The translations under genes and the position numbers were made by a program. 64,000 nt of DNA from Streptomyces sp. SLBN-118 (lineage in GTDB: Bacteria; Actinomycetota; Actinomycetes; Streptomycetales; Streptomycetaceae), in assembly GCF_006715635.1 (NCBI RefSeq), contig NZ_VFNP01000001.1:1488001-1552000 (forward strand). The letters run 5' to 3'. The stretch's first letter is position 1. Each line of letters begins with the position of its first letter. The notes beneath the pieces were generated by a model, which was not told the origin of the DNA, ran no database searches, and was given only the letters and a program-made list of their open reading frames with translations. Below are positions 18,920 through 26,211 of this stretch, piece after piece.

Positions 18920-19300
18920 TCAGATAGTCACCGCGATGCCGGTGTGCGGCCGCTTTCCGAGCCGTACGACCGTGGCGGGCCAGTCGACGAGCCAGAACTG
19001 CCAGGTGTACTTGCGGGAGAGCAGCTTACGGATCGCGCCCGTCCCCGCGTCGTCCAGCAGCCGCGCCACGCCCTCCACGCTGGGCGCACCCTCCGCGACC
19101 CGGCCGCGTGCATCGCAGACCGTGACGACGACGCGGCTGTCGTTGCGCAGCCGCTTGACCTTCCAGGAGTCGGACCGGGTCCATACGAACAGCTCACCGC
19201 CGTCCACCGCGAACCAGACGGGTGTAGCGACGCCCGTCCCGTCCTTGCGGAAGGTGGTGAGGCTGACGTACCTGGCGCTGGCGAAGTCCTCGGCATTCAC
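18920..19300 (-). CDS. PPOX-class F420-dependent or FMN oxidoreductase
   Basis: 126 aa, single split beta-barrel domain of the pyridoxamine-5'-phosphate-oxidase-like fold. Typical segments: Y-V-S-L-T-T-F-R-K-D-G-T, P-V-W-F-A-V-D-G-G-E-L-F-V-W-T and K-V-K-R-L-R-N-D-S-R-V. The small size and these motifs fit the actinobacterial PPOX-class F420-dependent group, but FMN or heme binding cannot be excluded. It lies upstream of the hypothetical gene at 17246 on the same strand with a 102-bp gap. Substrate unknown. Confidence 0.88.
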   Translation of the reverse strand: MNAEDFASARYVSLTTFRKDGTGVATPVWFAVDGGELFVWTRSDSWKVKRLRNDSRVVVTVCDARGRVAEGAPSVEGVARLLDDAGTGAIRKLLSRKYTWQFWLVDWPATVVRLGKRPHTGIAVTI

Positions 19301-19382
19301 GCGGCGAGCCTACGCCGGGCGGCGATCGGTGGACCCTGCGGGGGCTGCCCGTCTCCGCCCTCGCGGGCGGGGCGAAAGGGCG

Positions 19383-19634
19383 TCACACAGCCGCCCCCGC
19401 ACAGCTCACCGCCAGTTCGTCCATGGACAGCCCCAGCACCCCTGCCAGCGCCGCCACCGTGAAGAACGCCGGTGTCGGCGCGCGACCCGTCTCGATCTTG
19501 CGCAGGGTCTCCGCGGACAGCCCCGCCGCGGCCGCCACCTCCACCATGCTCCGGTCACCGCGTGCCCGCCGCAACAACTGCCCGAGCCGCTCGCCGCGTT
19601 CGCGCTCTTGGGGGGTCAGAGGAGTGCGTACCAT
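19383..19634 (-). CDS. XRE-family helix-turn-helix regulator
   Basis: 83 aa, almost only a DNA-binding domain: L-G-Q-L-L-R-R-A-R-G-D-R-S-M-V-E-V-A-A-A-A-G-L, then S-A-E-T-L-R-K-I-E-T-G-R-A-P-T-P-A. It is divergent from map with only 55 bp between the start codons. A TAGAAT hexamer (complement of 19641-19646) ends 6 nt before the ATG with no Shine-Dalgarno, so the mRNA is probably leaderless. It is the natural candidate to bind the interlocking inverted repeats at 19649-19685 and control itself and map. Confidence 0.92.
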   Translation of the reverse strand: MVRTPLTPQERERGERLGQLLRRARGDRSMVEVAAAAGLSAETLRKIETGRAPTPAFFTVAALAGVLGLSMDELAVSCAGAAV

Positions 19635-19648
19635 GCCGTTATTCTAAT

Positions 19649-19685
19649 GCCGGTATTACTATACCGGCAGTACCGGTATAGTAAT
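19649..19685. promoter_or_regulatory. interlocking inverted repeats in the xre/map divergent promoter
   Basis: Two overlapping dyads share a half-site. Dyad 1: GCCGGTAT (19649-19656), spacer TACT, ATACCGGC (19661-19668). Dyad 2: ATTACTATACCGG (19655-19667), 5-nt spacer, CCGGTATAGTAAT (19673-19685); all 13 bp pair. TATAGT at 19677-19682 lies 7 nt before the map ATG and would be its -10, so dyad 2 covers the promoter and ends 4 nt before the start codon. Repression by the adjacent XRE protein is inference. Confidence 0.75.
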
Positions 19686-19689
19686 TGGC

Positions 19690-20457
19690 ATGGTGAAGAT
19701 CAAGAGCGATACGTCGATCGATGCGATGCGCGAGGCGGGGCGCATCGTGGCCCAGGCCCTCGCCACGGTCCGCGAGGCCGCGGCCGTCGGCATCAGCCTG
19801 CGTGAGCTGGACGGCGCCGCCCGTGCGGTCCTGGCCGGGGCCGGAGCCGGTTCCCCCTTCCTCGACTACCGCCCCAGCTGGGCACCCACCCCCTTCCCGG
19901 CCGTCATCTGCGCCTCCGTCAACGACGCGATCGTGCACGGCATCCCCGACGACTACCGGCTGCGCGACGGCGACCTGGTCAGCATCGACTGCGGTGCGAC
20001 GCTCGACGGCTGGGTCGGCGACGCGGCCGTCAGCTTGACCGTGGGCCGCGCCCGCCCCGAGGACGTACACCTGATCGCCACGGCCGAGGAGGCTCTCCAG
20101 GCGGGTATCGCGGCGGCCGTCGTGGGCAACCGGATCGGCGACATCGCCCACGCGGTCGGCCGGGTCTGCCGCTCGGCCGGCTACGGCATCCCGGACGGCT
20201 TCGGCGGCCATGGCATCGGCCGCCATATGCACGAGGACCCGGGCGTGCCCAACGAGGGCCGCGCGGGCCGCGGCATGCCGCTGCGCCACGGAATGGTGCT
20301 CGCCATCGAGCCGATGGTGATCAGCAGCGGCAAGGACGAGCACCGAACGGCGGGGGACGGCTGGACGATCCGTACGACGGACGGCAGCCGCGCCTCCCAC
20401 GCCGAGCACACGGTGGCGATCACGGACGACGGCCCGCGCGTCCTCACCGCGCTCTGA
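19690..20457 (+). CDS. map: methionine aminopeptidase, type I
   Basis: 255 aa. The five metal ligands are present, Asp100 (S-I-D-C-G-A), Asp111 (V-G-D-A-A), His174 (G-H-G-I-G), Glu207 (I-E-P-M) and Glu239 (H-A-E-H-T), with substrate-binding His83. It removes the initiator methionine from nascent proteins. Streptomyces normally carry a map gene beside the ribosomal protein/adk genes, so this isolated copy is probably an additional one. The ATG has no Shine-Dalgarno and a TATAGT box ends 7 nt upstream, indicating a leaderless mRNA. The neighbouring XRE gene and the overlapping dyads suggest that this copy is conditionally expressed. Confidence 0.95.
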   Translation: MVKIKSDTSIDAMREAGRIVAQALATVREAAAVGISLRELDGAARAVLAGAGAGSPFLDYRPSWAPTPFPAVICASVNDAIVHGIPDDYRLRDGDLVSIDCGATLDGWVGDAAVSLTVGRARPEDVHLIATAEEALQAGIAAAVVGNRIGDIAHAVGRVCRSAGYGIPDGFGGHGIGRHMHEDPGVPNEGRAGRGMPLRHGMVLAIEPMVISSGKDEHRTAGDGWTIRTTDGSRASHAEHTVAITDDGPRVLTAL

Positions 20458-20475
20458 GTGCTCCCCGCGCGCTGG

Positions 20476-21180
20476 CTAGTTGTTCTCCAGAAAGTCCCGG
20501 GCCAGCGCCTCACCGAGGATCTCCGCGCCGATGGGATCCTCGATCGGTGCCACGCGCGAGTTGGTGAACAGGATGTACGTGACATCCGACGCGGCCCCGC
20601 CGGTCCGCGGATCGGGGTCGATGCCGAGGGCCTCGGCGGTGGCGTAGGAGGCCTCACCGATGATTCCGCTGGGGCCGGTGTCGCCCACGACGGCGTACTG
20701 GACGCGGTCGCCGTATATGACGGCGGCGACCGTGCCGCCCCCGATGTCGGACGTGCGGTAGTCCCAGATGCCGCTCGGCGTCGGCACGACGATGAAGGGC
20801 AGCCTCTCCGCGTCCAGCGGCAGGCCGTCGGACTGCTGGAAGGCCGTCGCGCTCTGGAACCACGGGTCGGTCCGGGTGTTGCACGCACTGGTCCGCTGAC
20901 CGTCGCAGTCGATGTCCATGTCGGCCTTCCAGAACACCGCCCCGTTCGCCTGGCAGACGGGGACACTCACGGCCGCGCGCACGAGCGCGTCCTCGCGGTA
21001 CCCGCCCTTCGATATCTGCGAACAGCCCTCGACCCTGGCGAGCAGGTCGGCCGCGGAGACCGAACCCTCACGCCAGGCAGTGCCTATTCGGTCGGCGGGG
21101 TGGGCAGCGGCAGACGGCACCGTCGCCGCCAACAGGGCCGAACCGGCAGCCGCGGCCAAGGCGGTATGTCGAATACGCAC
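20476..21180 (-). CDS. secreted GH75-type chitosanase
   Basis: 234 aa from the GTG at 21180 (M-R-I-R-H-T-A-L-A-A-A-A-G-S-A-L-L), which gives a proper Sec signal peptide cut after A-A-A near residue 26; an upstream in-frame start at 21225 would put polar residues before it. The mature part has W-K-A-D-M-D-I-D-C-D-G, F-Q-Q-S-D-G-L-P-L-D-A and G-D-T-G-P-S-G-I-I-G-E-A-S, the pattern of glycoside hydrolase family 75 endo-chitosanases. It would cleave beta-1,4-glucosamine polymers outside the cell. A strong hairpin ends exactly at the start codon and contains the only plausible ribosome-binding sequence (GAAAGG). Convergent with map. Confidence 0.85.
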   Translation of the reverse strand: MRIRHTALAAAAGSALLAATVPSAAAHPADRIGTAWREGSVSAADLLARVEGCSQISKGGYREDALVRAAVSVPVCQANGAVFWKADMDIDCDGQRTSACNTRTDPWFQSATAFQQSDGLPLDAERLPFIVVPTPSGIWDYRTSDIGGGTVAAVIYGDRVQYAVVGDTGPSGIIGEASYATAEALGIDPDPRTGGAASDVTYILFTNSRVAPIEDPIGAEILGEALARDFLENN

Positions 21181-21218
21181 AGGGAGCCTTTCTGTCCGGA
21201 AGTACCGAAAGGCTCCCT
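21181..21218 (-). terminator. hairpin between ggt and chitosanase, covering the chitosanase ribosome-binding site
   Basis: Perfect 12-bp arms (21181-21192 and 21207-21218) with a 14-nt loop. Read on the minus strand it starts 24 nt after the ggt stop and its last base touches the GTG of the chitosanase. It may terminate ggt transcription, hold GAAAGG of the chitosanase in its 3' arm, or do both. Confidence 0.7.
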
Positions 21219-21242
21219 CGTTCACGGCCCGTGCGCGTCCGG

Positions 21243-23072
21243 TCAGCCGCCGGACGGGTTACCGAACGGCCGCACGACCATCGCCGAACCTCCACCCCTG
21301 CGTACCTTCTCGGCCGCCGCCAGCCAGCGCCCGTCGGGAAGTCGCTGGATGCCTGTGGCCGCGCCGATCTCGGGGTTCTGCCGGAAGGCATGGCCGATGG
21401 CTTCCAGCTCGGCGCGCAGCGTGCTGTTCCACAGGGCGGGCTCCAGCTCCGTCGTCGTCTGGTTGCGCTGGCTGGCGCGAGGCGCCGCGATCGCGTCGAC
21501 CAGGGGCAGGCCCCGGTCCAGGTGGCCCGTCAGCGTCTGGAGCACCGTCGTGATGATCGTCGCGCCGCCGGGTGAGCCGAGGGCGAGCACCGGACAGCCG
21601 TGGTCGAGCACGATCGTCGGCGAGATGGACGAACGCGGGCGCTTGCCCGGGCCCGGCAGATTCGGGTCGTGGACCGCGGGGTTCGCCGGGGCGAAGGAGA
21701 AGTCGGTGAGCTCGTTGTTGAGCAGGAACCCGCGGCCCGGCACAGTGATGCCGCTGCCGCCGGTCGACTCGATCGTCAGGGTGTAGGCGACGACGTTGCC
21801 CCATTTGTCGGCGGCCGTCAGGTGAGTGGTGTTCTCGCCCTCGTACGTGGTGGGGGCGGCGGTTCCCGATGCCCCGCACGCCTCGGGCCTGCGCGGGTCG
21901 CCCGGGGCAAGCGGGCTGGTGAGCACCGCGTCGTCCTTGATCAGGCAGCCGCGGGAATCCGCAAAGCGCTGTGACAGCAGCTCCTTCACGGGCACGTCCT
22001 CGAAGGCCGGGTCGCCGACCCAGCGCCCCCGGTCGGCGAACGCGATCCTGCTCGCCTCGATGAACCGGTGCAGATACTGCGCCTGCGTGGCCTTGGAAAG
22101 GTCGCTGCGCTCCAGGATGTTGAGCGCCTCGCCCACGCTCGTGCCGCCCGAGGACGCCGGTGCCATGCCGTACACGTCGAGACCGCGATAGGCGATCTTG
22201 GTGGGCGCGCGCCGGACCGTCTCGTAGGAGCGCAGGTCCCCTTCCGTCAGGTCGCCGGACCGCACGATCCGCTGCGCGCCCGGAGCCACCGGCGGCTTGC
22301 GCACGGTGCTGACGATGTCCTCGGCGATGTCACCGCGGTAGAGGGCGCCGACGCCCTCGCGTCCCAGTTCCTTGTACGTACGCGCCAGGTCGGGGTTCTT
22401 GAAGACGGATCCGACCACCGGCAGCTGCCCGCCCGGCAGGAAGAGCTTCGCCGTGTCCGGGAAGTCCGCGAAGCGCGCCTGGTTGGCCTGGGTCTGGGAG
22501 CGGAACGTGGCGTCGACGGTGAAGCCGTCCTTCGCCAGTCGCTCGGCCGGTTTCAGCAGGTGCCGCAGGGGTCTGCTGCCCCAGGCGCCGAGCGCGGTGT
22601 CCCAGGTCGCCGGGGTGCCGGGGGTGCCGACGCCGCGGCCGCTCGTGACGCCCTCCTCGAAGGGGATGGGCTTGCCGTTCTCGAGGAAGAGGGAGGCGTC
22701 GGCGCTGCGGGGCGCGGTCTCGCGGCCGTCGATCGTGTGGACCGTGCGGTGCTTGGCGTCGTAGTAGACGAAGAAGCCGCCGCCGCCGATGCCCGCGGAG
22801 TACGGCTCGGTGACGCCGAGGGCGGCCGCTGTGGCCACCGCCGCGTCGACGGCGTTGCCGCCGCTTCGCAGCACCTCGATGCCCGCGGCCGAGGCATCGG
22901 CGTCGACGCTCGCGACCGCGCCTCCGTAGCCCACGGCGACGGGTGTCTTGACCGGGGACCCGGCCGGCGGAGCGTTCGGGGGCGGTGCGGCCGCTCCGAC
23001 CGAGACAACGGTCGAGACCACAGCCGCGGCAACGACGAGAACCGGCACATTCCGTGCATTCGAGCGACGCAT
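21243..23072 (-). CDS. ggt: gamma-glutamyltransferase, exported
   Basis: 609 aa. The N-terminus (R-R-S-N-A-R then a hydrophobic run to A-A-A-P) is a signal peptide. The large subunit carries A-V-A-S-V-D-A-D-A-S-A-A-G and G-G-N-A-V-D-A-A-V-A; the small subunit begins at the autoprocessing nucleophile Thr415 in E-N-T-T-H-L. Later P-R-S-S-I-S-P-T-I-V is also canonical. The enzyme transfers or hydrolyses the gamma-glutamyl group of glutathione-type peptides outside the membrane. Transcribed as a single gene toward the chitosanase. Confidence 0.95.
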   Translation of the reverse strand: MRRSNARNVPVLVVAAAVVSTVVSVGAAAPPPNAPPAGSPVKTPVAVGYGGAVASVDADASAAGIEVLRSGGNAVDAAVATAAALGVTEPYSAGIGGGGFFVYYDAKHRTVHTIDGRETAPRSADASLFLENGKPIPFEEGVTSGRGVGTPGTPATWDTALGAWGSRPLRHLLKPAERLAKDGFTVDATFRSQTQANQARFADFPDTAKLFLPGGQLPVVGSVFKNPDLARTYKELGREGVGALYRGDIAEDIVSTVRKPPVAPGAQRIVRSGDLTEGDLRSYETVRRAPTKIAYRGLDVYGMAPASSGGTSVGEALNILERSDLSKATQAQYLHRFIEASRIAFADRGRWVGDPAFEDVPVKELLSQRFADSRGCLIKDDAVLTSPLAPGDPRRPEACGASGTAAPTTYEGENTTHLTAADKWGNVVAYTLTIESTGGSGITVPGRGFLLNNELTDFSFAPANPAVHDPNLPGPGKRPRSSISPTIVLDHGCPVLALGSPGGATIITTVLQTLTGHLDRGLPLVDAIAAPRASQRNQTTTELEPALWNSTLRAELEAIGHAFRQNPEIGAATGIQRLPDGRWLAAAEKVRRGGGSAMVVRPFGNPSGG

Positions 23073-23177
23073 CCGTACCTCCAGTCAACGTACGTCCGCG
23101 CACTGTAACTTCACCGCCAATGCCCCGTCAGGACCGCCTCGAACAGTGGTCCGCAAACACCGCTAACATGCGCGCCC

Positions 23178-23921
23178 ATGACTGATGACCTACGCAACAT
23201 CGTGCTCGGCGTGCTGGCCGCCGGTATCAGCGCAACGCTGGGCTGGCTCGCCCGCACCTATCTGTGGCGGCGCAGACTCCGGCGCAAGCAGGACTTCTTC
23301 GGGCTGCCCGTGAACTCCGAGTCGCTGCTCGTCGTCAATCGCGAGGCCGGCCGTGACGGTTCCGTGCACCGCTTCGACGTCTTCGCACTGCTTGAACTCT
23401 CCGCGCTGATCAAGGACTGCGGGGCGAACGCGCAGATCGTCTGGCACGACATAGCCCAGCAGGGCTTCGGCGAGCGCACGGAATTCTGTGTCGGCGGTCC
23501 GGTCTCGAACCGGCGGATGGCAGCGCATCTGCACTCGCTGCTCCCCGGAGTGAAGATCAACGCGGATCCGGAGCCCGGCCCCGACCAGGGCGCGTTCCAG
23601 ATCGGCTCCGAGCGTTACCGCATGGAGCCCGGTGTCGCCGAGTACGTCCTGCTCGCGCGGCTCACCGCGGGTCAGGACGCACGGCCCGTCTTTCTCTTCT
23701 GCGGCCAGCGCGCCATCACCAACCAGGCGGCAACCCGCTACCTGGCGCGCCACCACGACAAGCTCGCCCGCAAGCACGGCGGCAACTCCTTCTGTCTGCT
23801 GCTGAAGGTCGTCAACTCCCAGGCGTACGGCCCCGATGTGGTCGAGCTGGTCGCCGATGTGACCCGCGCGGCGCAGGCTCCCGCACCAGCCGCGCGCAGC
23901 GCACATCGCGCCGCAAGCTAG
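23178..23921 (+). CDS. membrane-anchored protein of unknown function
   Basis: 247 aa. One N-terminal transmembrane helix (about residues 7-26) is followed by a basic stop-transfer patch (R-R-R-L-R-R-K), giving a cytoplasmic soluble domain. That domain has a strand-rich pattern with F-C-V-G-G-P-V-S-N-R-R-M-A-A-H-L and V-F-L-F-C-G-Q-R-A-I-T-N-Q-A-A-T, two glycine/asparagine loops spaced like nucleotide- or sugar-nucleotide-binding loops of a Rossmann-like fold. I do not recognise the family. It is divergent from ggt (105-bp gap) and convergent with the P450 gene. Confidence 0.75.
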   Translation: MTDDLRNIVLGVLAAGISATLGWLARTYLWRRRLRRKQDFFGLPVNSESLLVVNREAGRDGSVHRFDVFALLELSALIKDCGANAQIVWHDIAQQGFGERTEFCVGGPVSNRRMAAHLHSLLPGVKINADPEPGPDQGAFQIGSERYRMEPGVAEYVLLARLTAGQDARPVFLFCGQRAITNQAATRYLARHHDKLARKHGGNSFCLLLKVVNSQAYGPDVVELVADVTRAAQAPAPAARSAHRAAS

Positions 23922-24124
23922 GCCCTCTGTCCGGGAAACGCCGGCCTGGCCCGTCCACGTGGCGCAGGTCTCATCAGTCGACGCTGCGACCGGCCGCCGC
24001 CCAGCCTCTTGACGTGCCGCCCTCATGGATCGCAGCTTCGCCGACCGGGAGCCCCGGCCGGCACGAGGACACAACGTGGTTCGTCTGCCGGCCGGACTCT
24101 TCTCGAAGATCCGGAACGCGGTTT

Positions 24125-25474
24125 CTAGTCGGTGGTCAGCGGCAGCGACTTCACGCCGTTGATGAAGTTGGACACGAGCCGCCGCGGCGGACCCGCCGTC
24201 ACCAGCGGCGGCAACAGATCCATCGCCTCCTCGTACAGAACCGTCAGCTGAAGCCGGGCGAAGTGGGCGCCGAGACAGACGTGCGGGCCGTCGCCGAAGG
24301 AGACATGCGGATTCGGGGAGCGGCCGAGGTCGAGCCCGTACGGCTGGTCGAAGACCCGCTCGTCGTAGTTGGCCGAGGCATGAAAGACGACCACCTTGTC
24401 GCCACGGCGGATGCACTGCCCGGCGAGCGTGGTGTCACATGTCGCAGTCCGGCGGAAGCTGAGGACCGGCGGGTGGCGGCGCAGCAGTTCGTCGACCGCA
24501 CGGTCCAGGTCCACGTCGCCCTCCCGCAGCCTGCGCTGTTCGCCGGGGTGCTCGGCCAGCGTCAGAAAACCACCGGGGGCGGCGCTGCGTACGGTGTCGT
24601 TGCCCGCGACCGTCAGCAGGAAGAAGAACATCTCCAGTTCCGCGTCGGACAGTTCCGACTGCGCGAGCGAGGTCATGACATCGTCGGCGGGGTTCTGCCG
24701 TTTGTACGCGGCGAGTTCCTGGGCGTAGCCGAACATCTCCTGGAGCATCGCCGGTGAGCGGGGGTTGACCGGGCGCCCGTCGGGTCCGAGTACCGGCGGC
24801 TCGTCGGGGTCCTGGTAGGCGATGACGCGCTCGGTCCACTTCAGCAGCAGTCCGCGGTCGCTCTCGGGGACGCCCAGCAGATCGGAGAGGTTGAGCAGGG
24901 CGTAGTCGTCGGTGACGGCGCTGACCAGGTCGAAGGCGTGTCCGATGTCCCGTGCCGCGGTGAGCAGTTGGCGGGCTCGGTTTCGCGCGGCCGCGCCGAA
25001 GCGGTCGATACGTCCGGGCGTGAAGGCCCGGCTGACCAGCCGTCGCAGACGCCCGTGGTCCGATGGGGTCTCCCCCGCGAAGCGAGGGGAAGGGTCCTGG
25101 TTGAGCATCATGCGCCGGATGAAGGGCAGGTCGGCCGGGTCGGGGTCGCGGATCTGGGTGGCGCCGAGGTGGGAGGAGAAGGTTCCGGAGTCTTTGAGGA
25201 CTCTCACCACGTCGGCGTGGCGGGTGACGGCCCAGAAGCCGGGGCCCCGGGGCCAGCCGAGGACTTCGTACTCCTGCTGCCAGGCGACGGGGTGGCGCTC
25301 TCGGAGCTCGCGGAACGCGGCGTGCGGCAGACCGGCGGCGTAGATCCGGGGGTCGAAGACATCGGGCACGGTCGGATCCCCCGCGGGGTCCGGACCGGCC
25401 ACCGGGTCCGGATCGGCCACCGGGTCCGGATCGGCCGTGCTCCAAGAGGGCTCGTGCTCTTCGGGCCTCGTCAT
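24125..25474 (-). CDS. cytochrome P450
   Basis: 449 aa from the ATG at 25474, with GGAGA just upstream. The heme loop F-G-D-G-P-H-V-C-L-G is canonical, with Cys400 as ligand; the I-helix has A-G-N-D-T and the K-helix E-L-L-R. The residues before the conserved region are an acidic D-P-D-P-V-A-D-P-D-P-V-A repeat encoded by short tandem repeats. In the C-helix region the usual D-P-P-x-H-x-R-L-R-R-L is interrupted by about eight residues (S-P-R-F-A-G-E-T) encoded by a small palindrome at about 25064-25094. No ferredoxin gene is adjacent. The last steps of the pathway and the substrate are unknown; it is not part of the PKS cluster by position. Confidence 0.93.
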   Translation of the reverse strand: MTRPEEHEPSWSTADPDPVADPDPVAGPDPAGDPTVPDVFDPRIYAAGLPHAAFRELRERHPVAWQQEYEVLGWPRGPGFWAVTRHADVVRVLKDSGTFSSHLGATQIRDPDPADLPFIRRMMLNQDPSPRFAGETPSDHGRLRRLVSRAFTPGRIDRFGAAARNRARQLLTAARDIGHAFDLVSAVTDDYALLNLSDLLGVPESDRGLLLKWTERVIAYQDPDEPPVLGPDGRPVNPRSPAMLQEMFGYAQELAAYKRQNPADDVMTSLAQSELSDAELEMFFFLLTVAGNDTVRSAAPGGFLTLAEHPGEQRRLREGDVDLDRAVDELLRRHPPVLSFRRTATCDTTLAGQCIRRGDKVVVFHASANYDERVFDQPYGLDLGRSPNPHVSFGDGPHVCLGAHFARLQLTVLYEEAMDLLPPLVTAGPPRRLVSNFINGVKSLPLTTD

Positions 25475-25502
25475 TTCTCCATTGTCGTACGCGGACGCCC
25501 GC

Positions 25503-26096
25503 CTACCGCGGGGTTTCATCCGTGATCGTGATCCCTGGCGGCGCGTACTGCCTGATGGCGTCCAGCAGTTCGGCCGGATCGACGTCGAAGACCTGCGTCT
25601 CGAAACAGAGCCCGTCGCCGCCCAGACGCCCCAGCTCGGGGCCGATCCTGCGGTACGCGGCCCGCAGTCGGCAGGTGCGCGGCAGCTTCCCGACGGGAGC
25701 GTCGCAGTCGACGAATACGTAGCCGGAGGAGGCGTCGGCTGCCCGGACCGCTGACCAGGGGACGGTTCTGGCGGGCCACAGGGGCAGCCGTACGGTCAGC
25801 CCGTGCGCGTCGGCGCTCACCCCGAGCGGCCGCACCAGATGCCCGGCGCAGCTGACCGCGACAAGGGCGAGGGGCACGCCGACGACCGACAGCGCGATCC
25901 CGCCCGCGGTGCCGTTCGGTCCTTCGACGATTGCCGCGACGGCGATGCCCCACACGACGAGCAGTACGAGCGCGGCGACGGGCACCCACTCCACCCGCCG
26001 TCGCAGCCGCAGTTGGAGGGTCGTCCGATCCGTCGTCGCGTCCACGGCGCGATCGTGCCGCTCAGCCGACAAGAACACCAGGGGTCCACGTGCCAA
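25503..26096 (-). CDS. membrane protein of unknown function (PH-like C-terminal domain)
   Basis: 197 aa. Two hydrophobic helices (V-P-V-A-A-L-V-L-L-V-V-W-G-I-A and G-G-I-A-L-S-V-V-G-V-P-L-A-L-V-A-V) are followed by a beta-rich domain beginning L-T-V-R-L-P-L-W-P-A-R-T-V-P-W-S-A-V-R-A-A, the pattern of bacterial PH-like domains in small actinobacterial membrane proteins. Function unknown. The stop is 28 bp before the P450 start on the same strand, so the two may be cotranscribed. The true start could be any of several N-terminal codons. Confidence 0.75.
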   Translation of the reverse strand: MARGPLVFLSAERHDRAVDATTDRTTLQLRLRRRVEWVPVAALVLLVVWGIAVAAIVEGPNGTAGGIALSVVGVPLALVAVSCAGHLVRPLGVSADAHGLTVRLPLWPARTVPWSAVRAADASSGYVFVDCDAPVGKLPRTCRLRAAYRRIGPELGRLGGDGLCFETQVFDVDPAELLDAIRQYAPPGITITDETPR

Positions 26097-26117
26097 CTGA
26101 CACCACGTCCAATAATC

Positions 26118-26193
26118 GTTACCGTCGCGTAACTTACCGAGGAGTTACCCCAAGTAAGGCCTCAAGGTTACCGTCGGGTCACTTTGTAGTGAC
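26118..26193. promoter_or_regulatory. GTTAC/GTCAC dyads upstream of the secreted hydrolase
   Basis: GTTAC-N6-GTAAC (26118-26133) and GTCAC-N6-GTGAC (26178-26193) share the same half-site spacing, and two further GTTAC copies lie between them. The pattern recalls boxes of global regulators such as GlnR or PhoP but matches neither consensus exactly. It sits in the divergent promoter region 26097-26211. Confidence 0.45.
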
Positions 26194-26211
26194 ACGAGTG
26201 AGGAGTGACCC

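Noticed and set aside
25376..25437. Short tandem repeats as a CRISPR or regulatory array
   Set aside because: They encode the D-P-D-P-V-A repeat at the P450 N-terminus and have no spacers.
24125..25474. P450 as the TamI-type multifunctional oxidase
   Set aside because: It lies left of the relic-marked boundary and next to an unrelated membrane protein; in tam/trd clusters the P450 gene is on the other side of the PKS genes.
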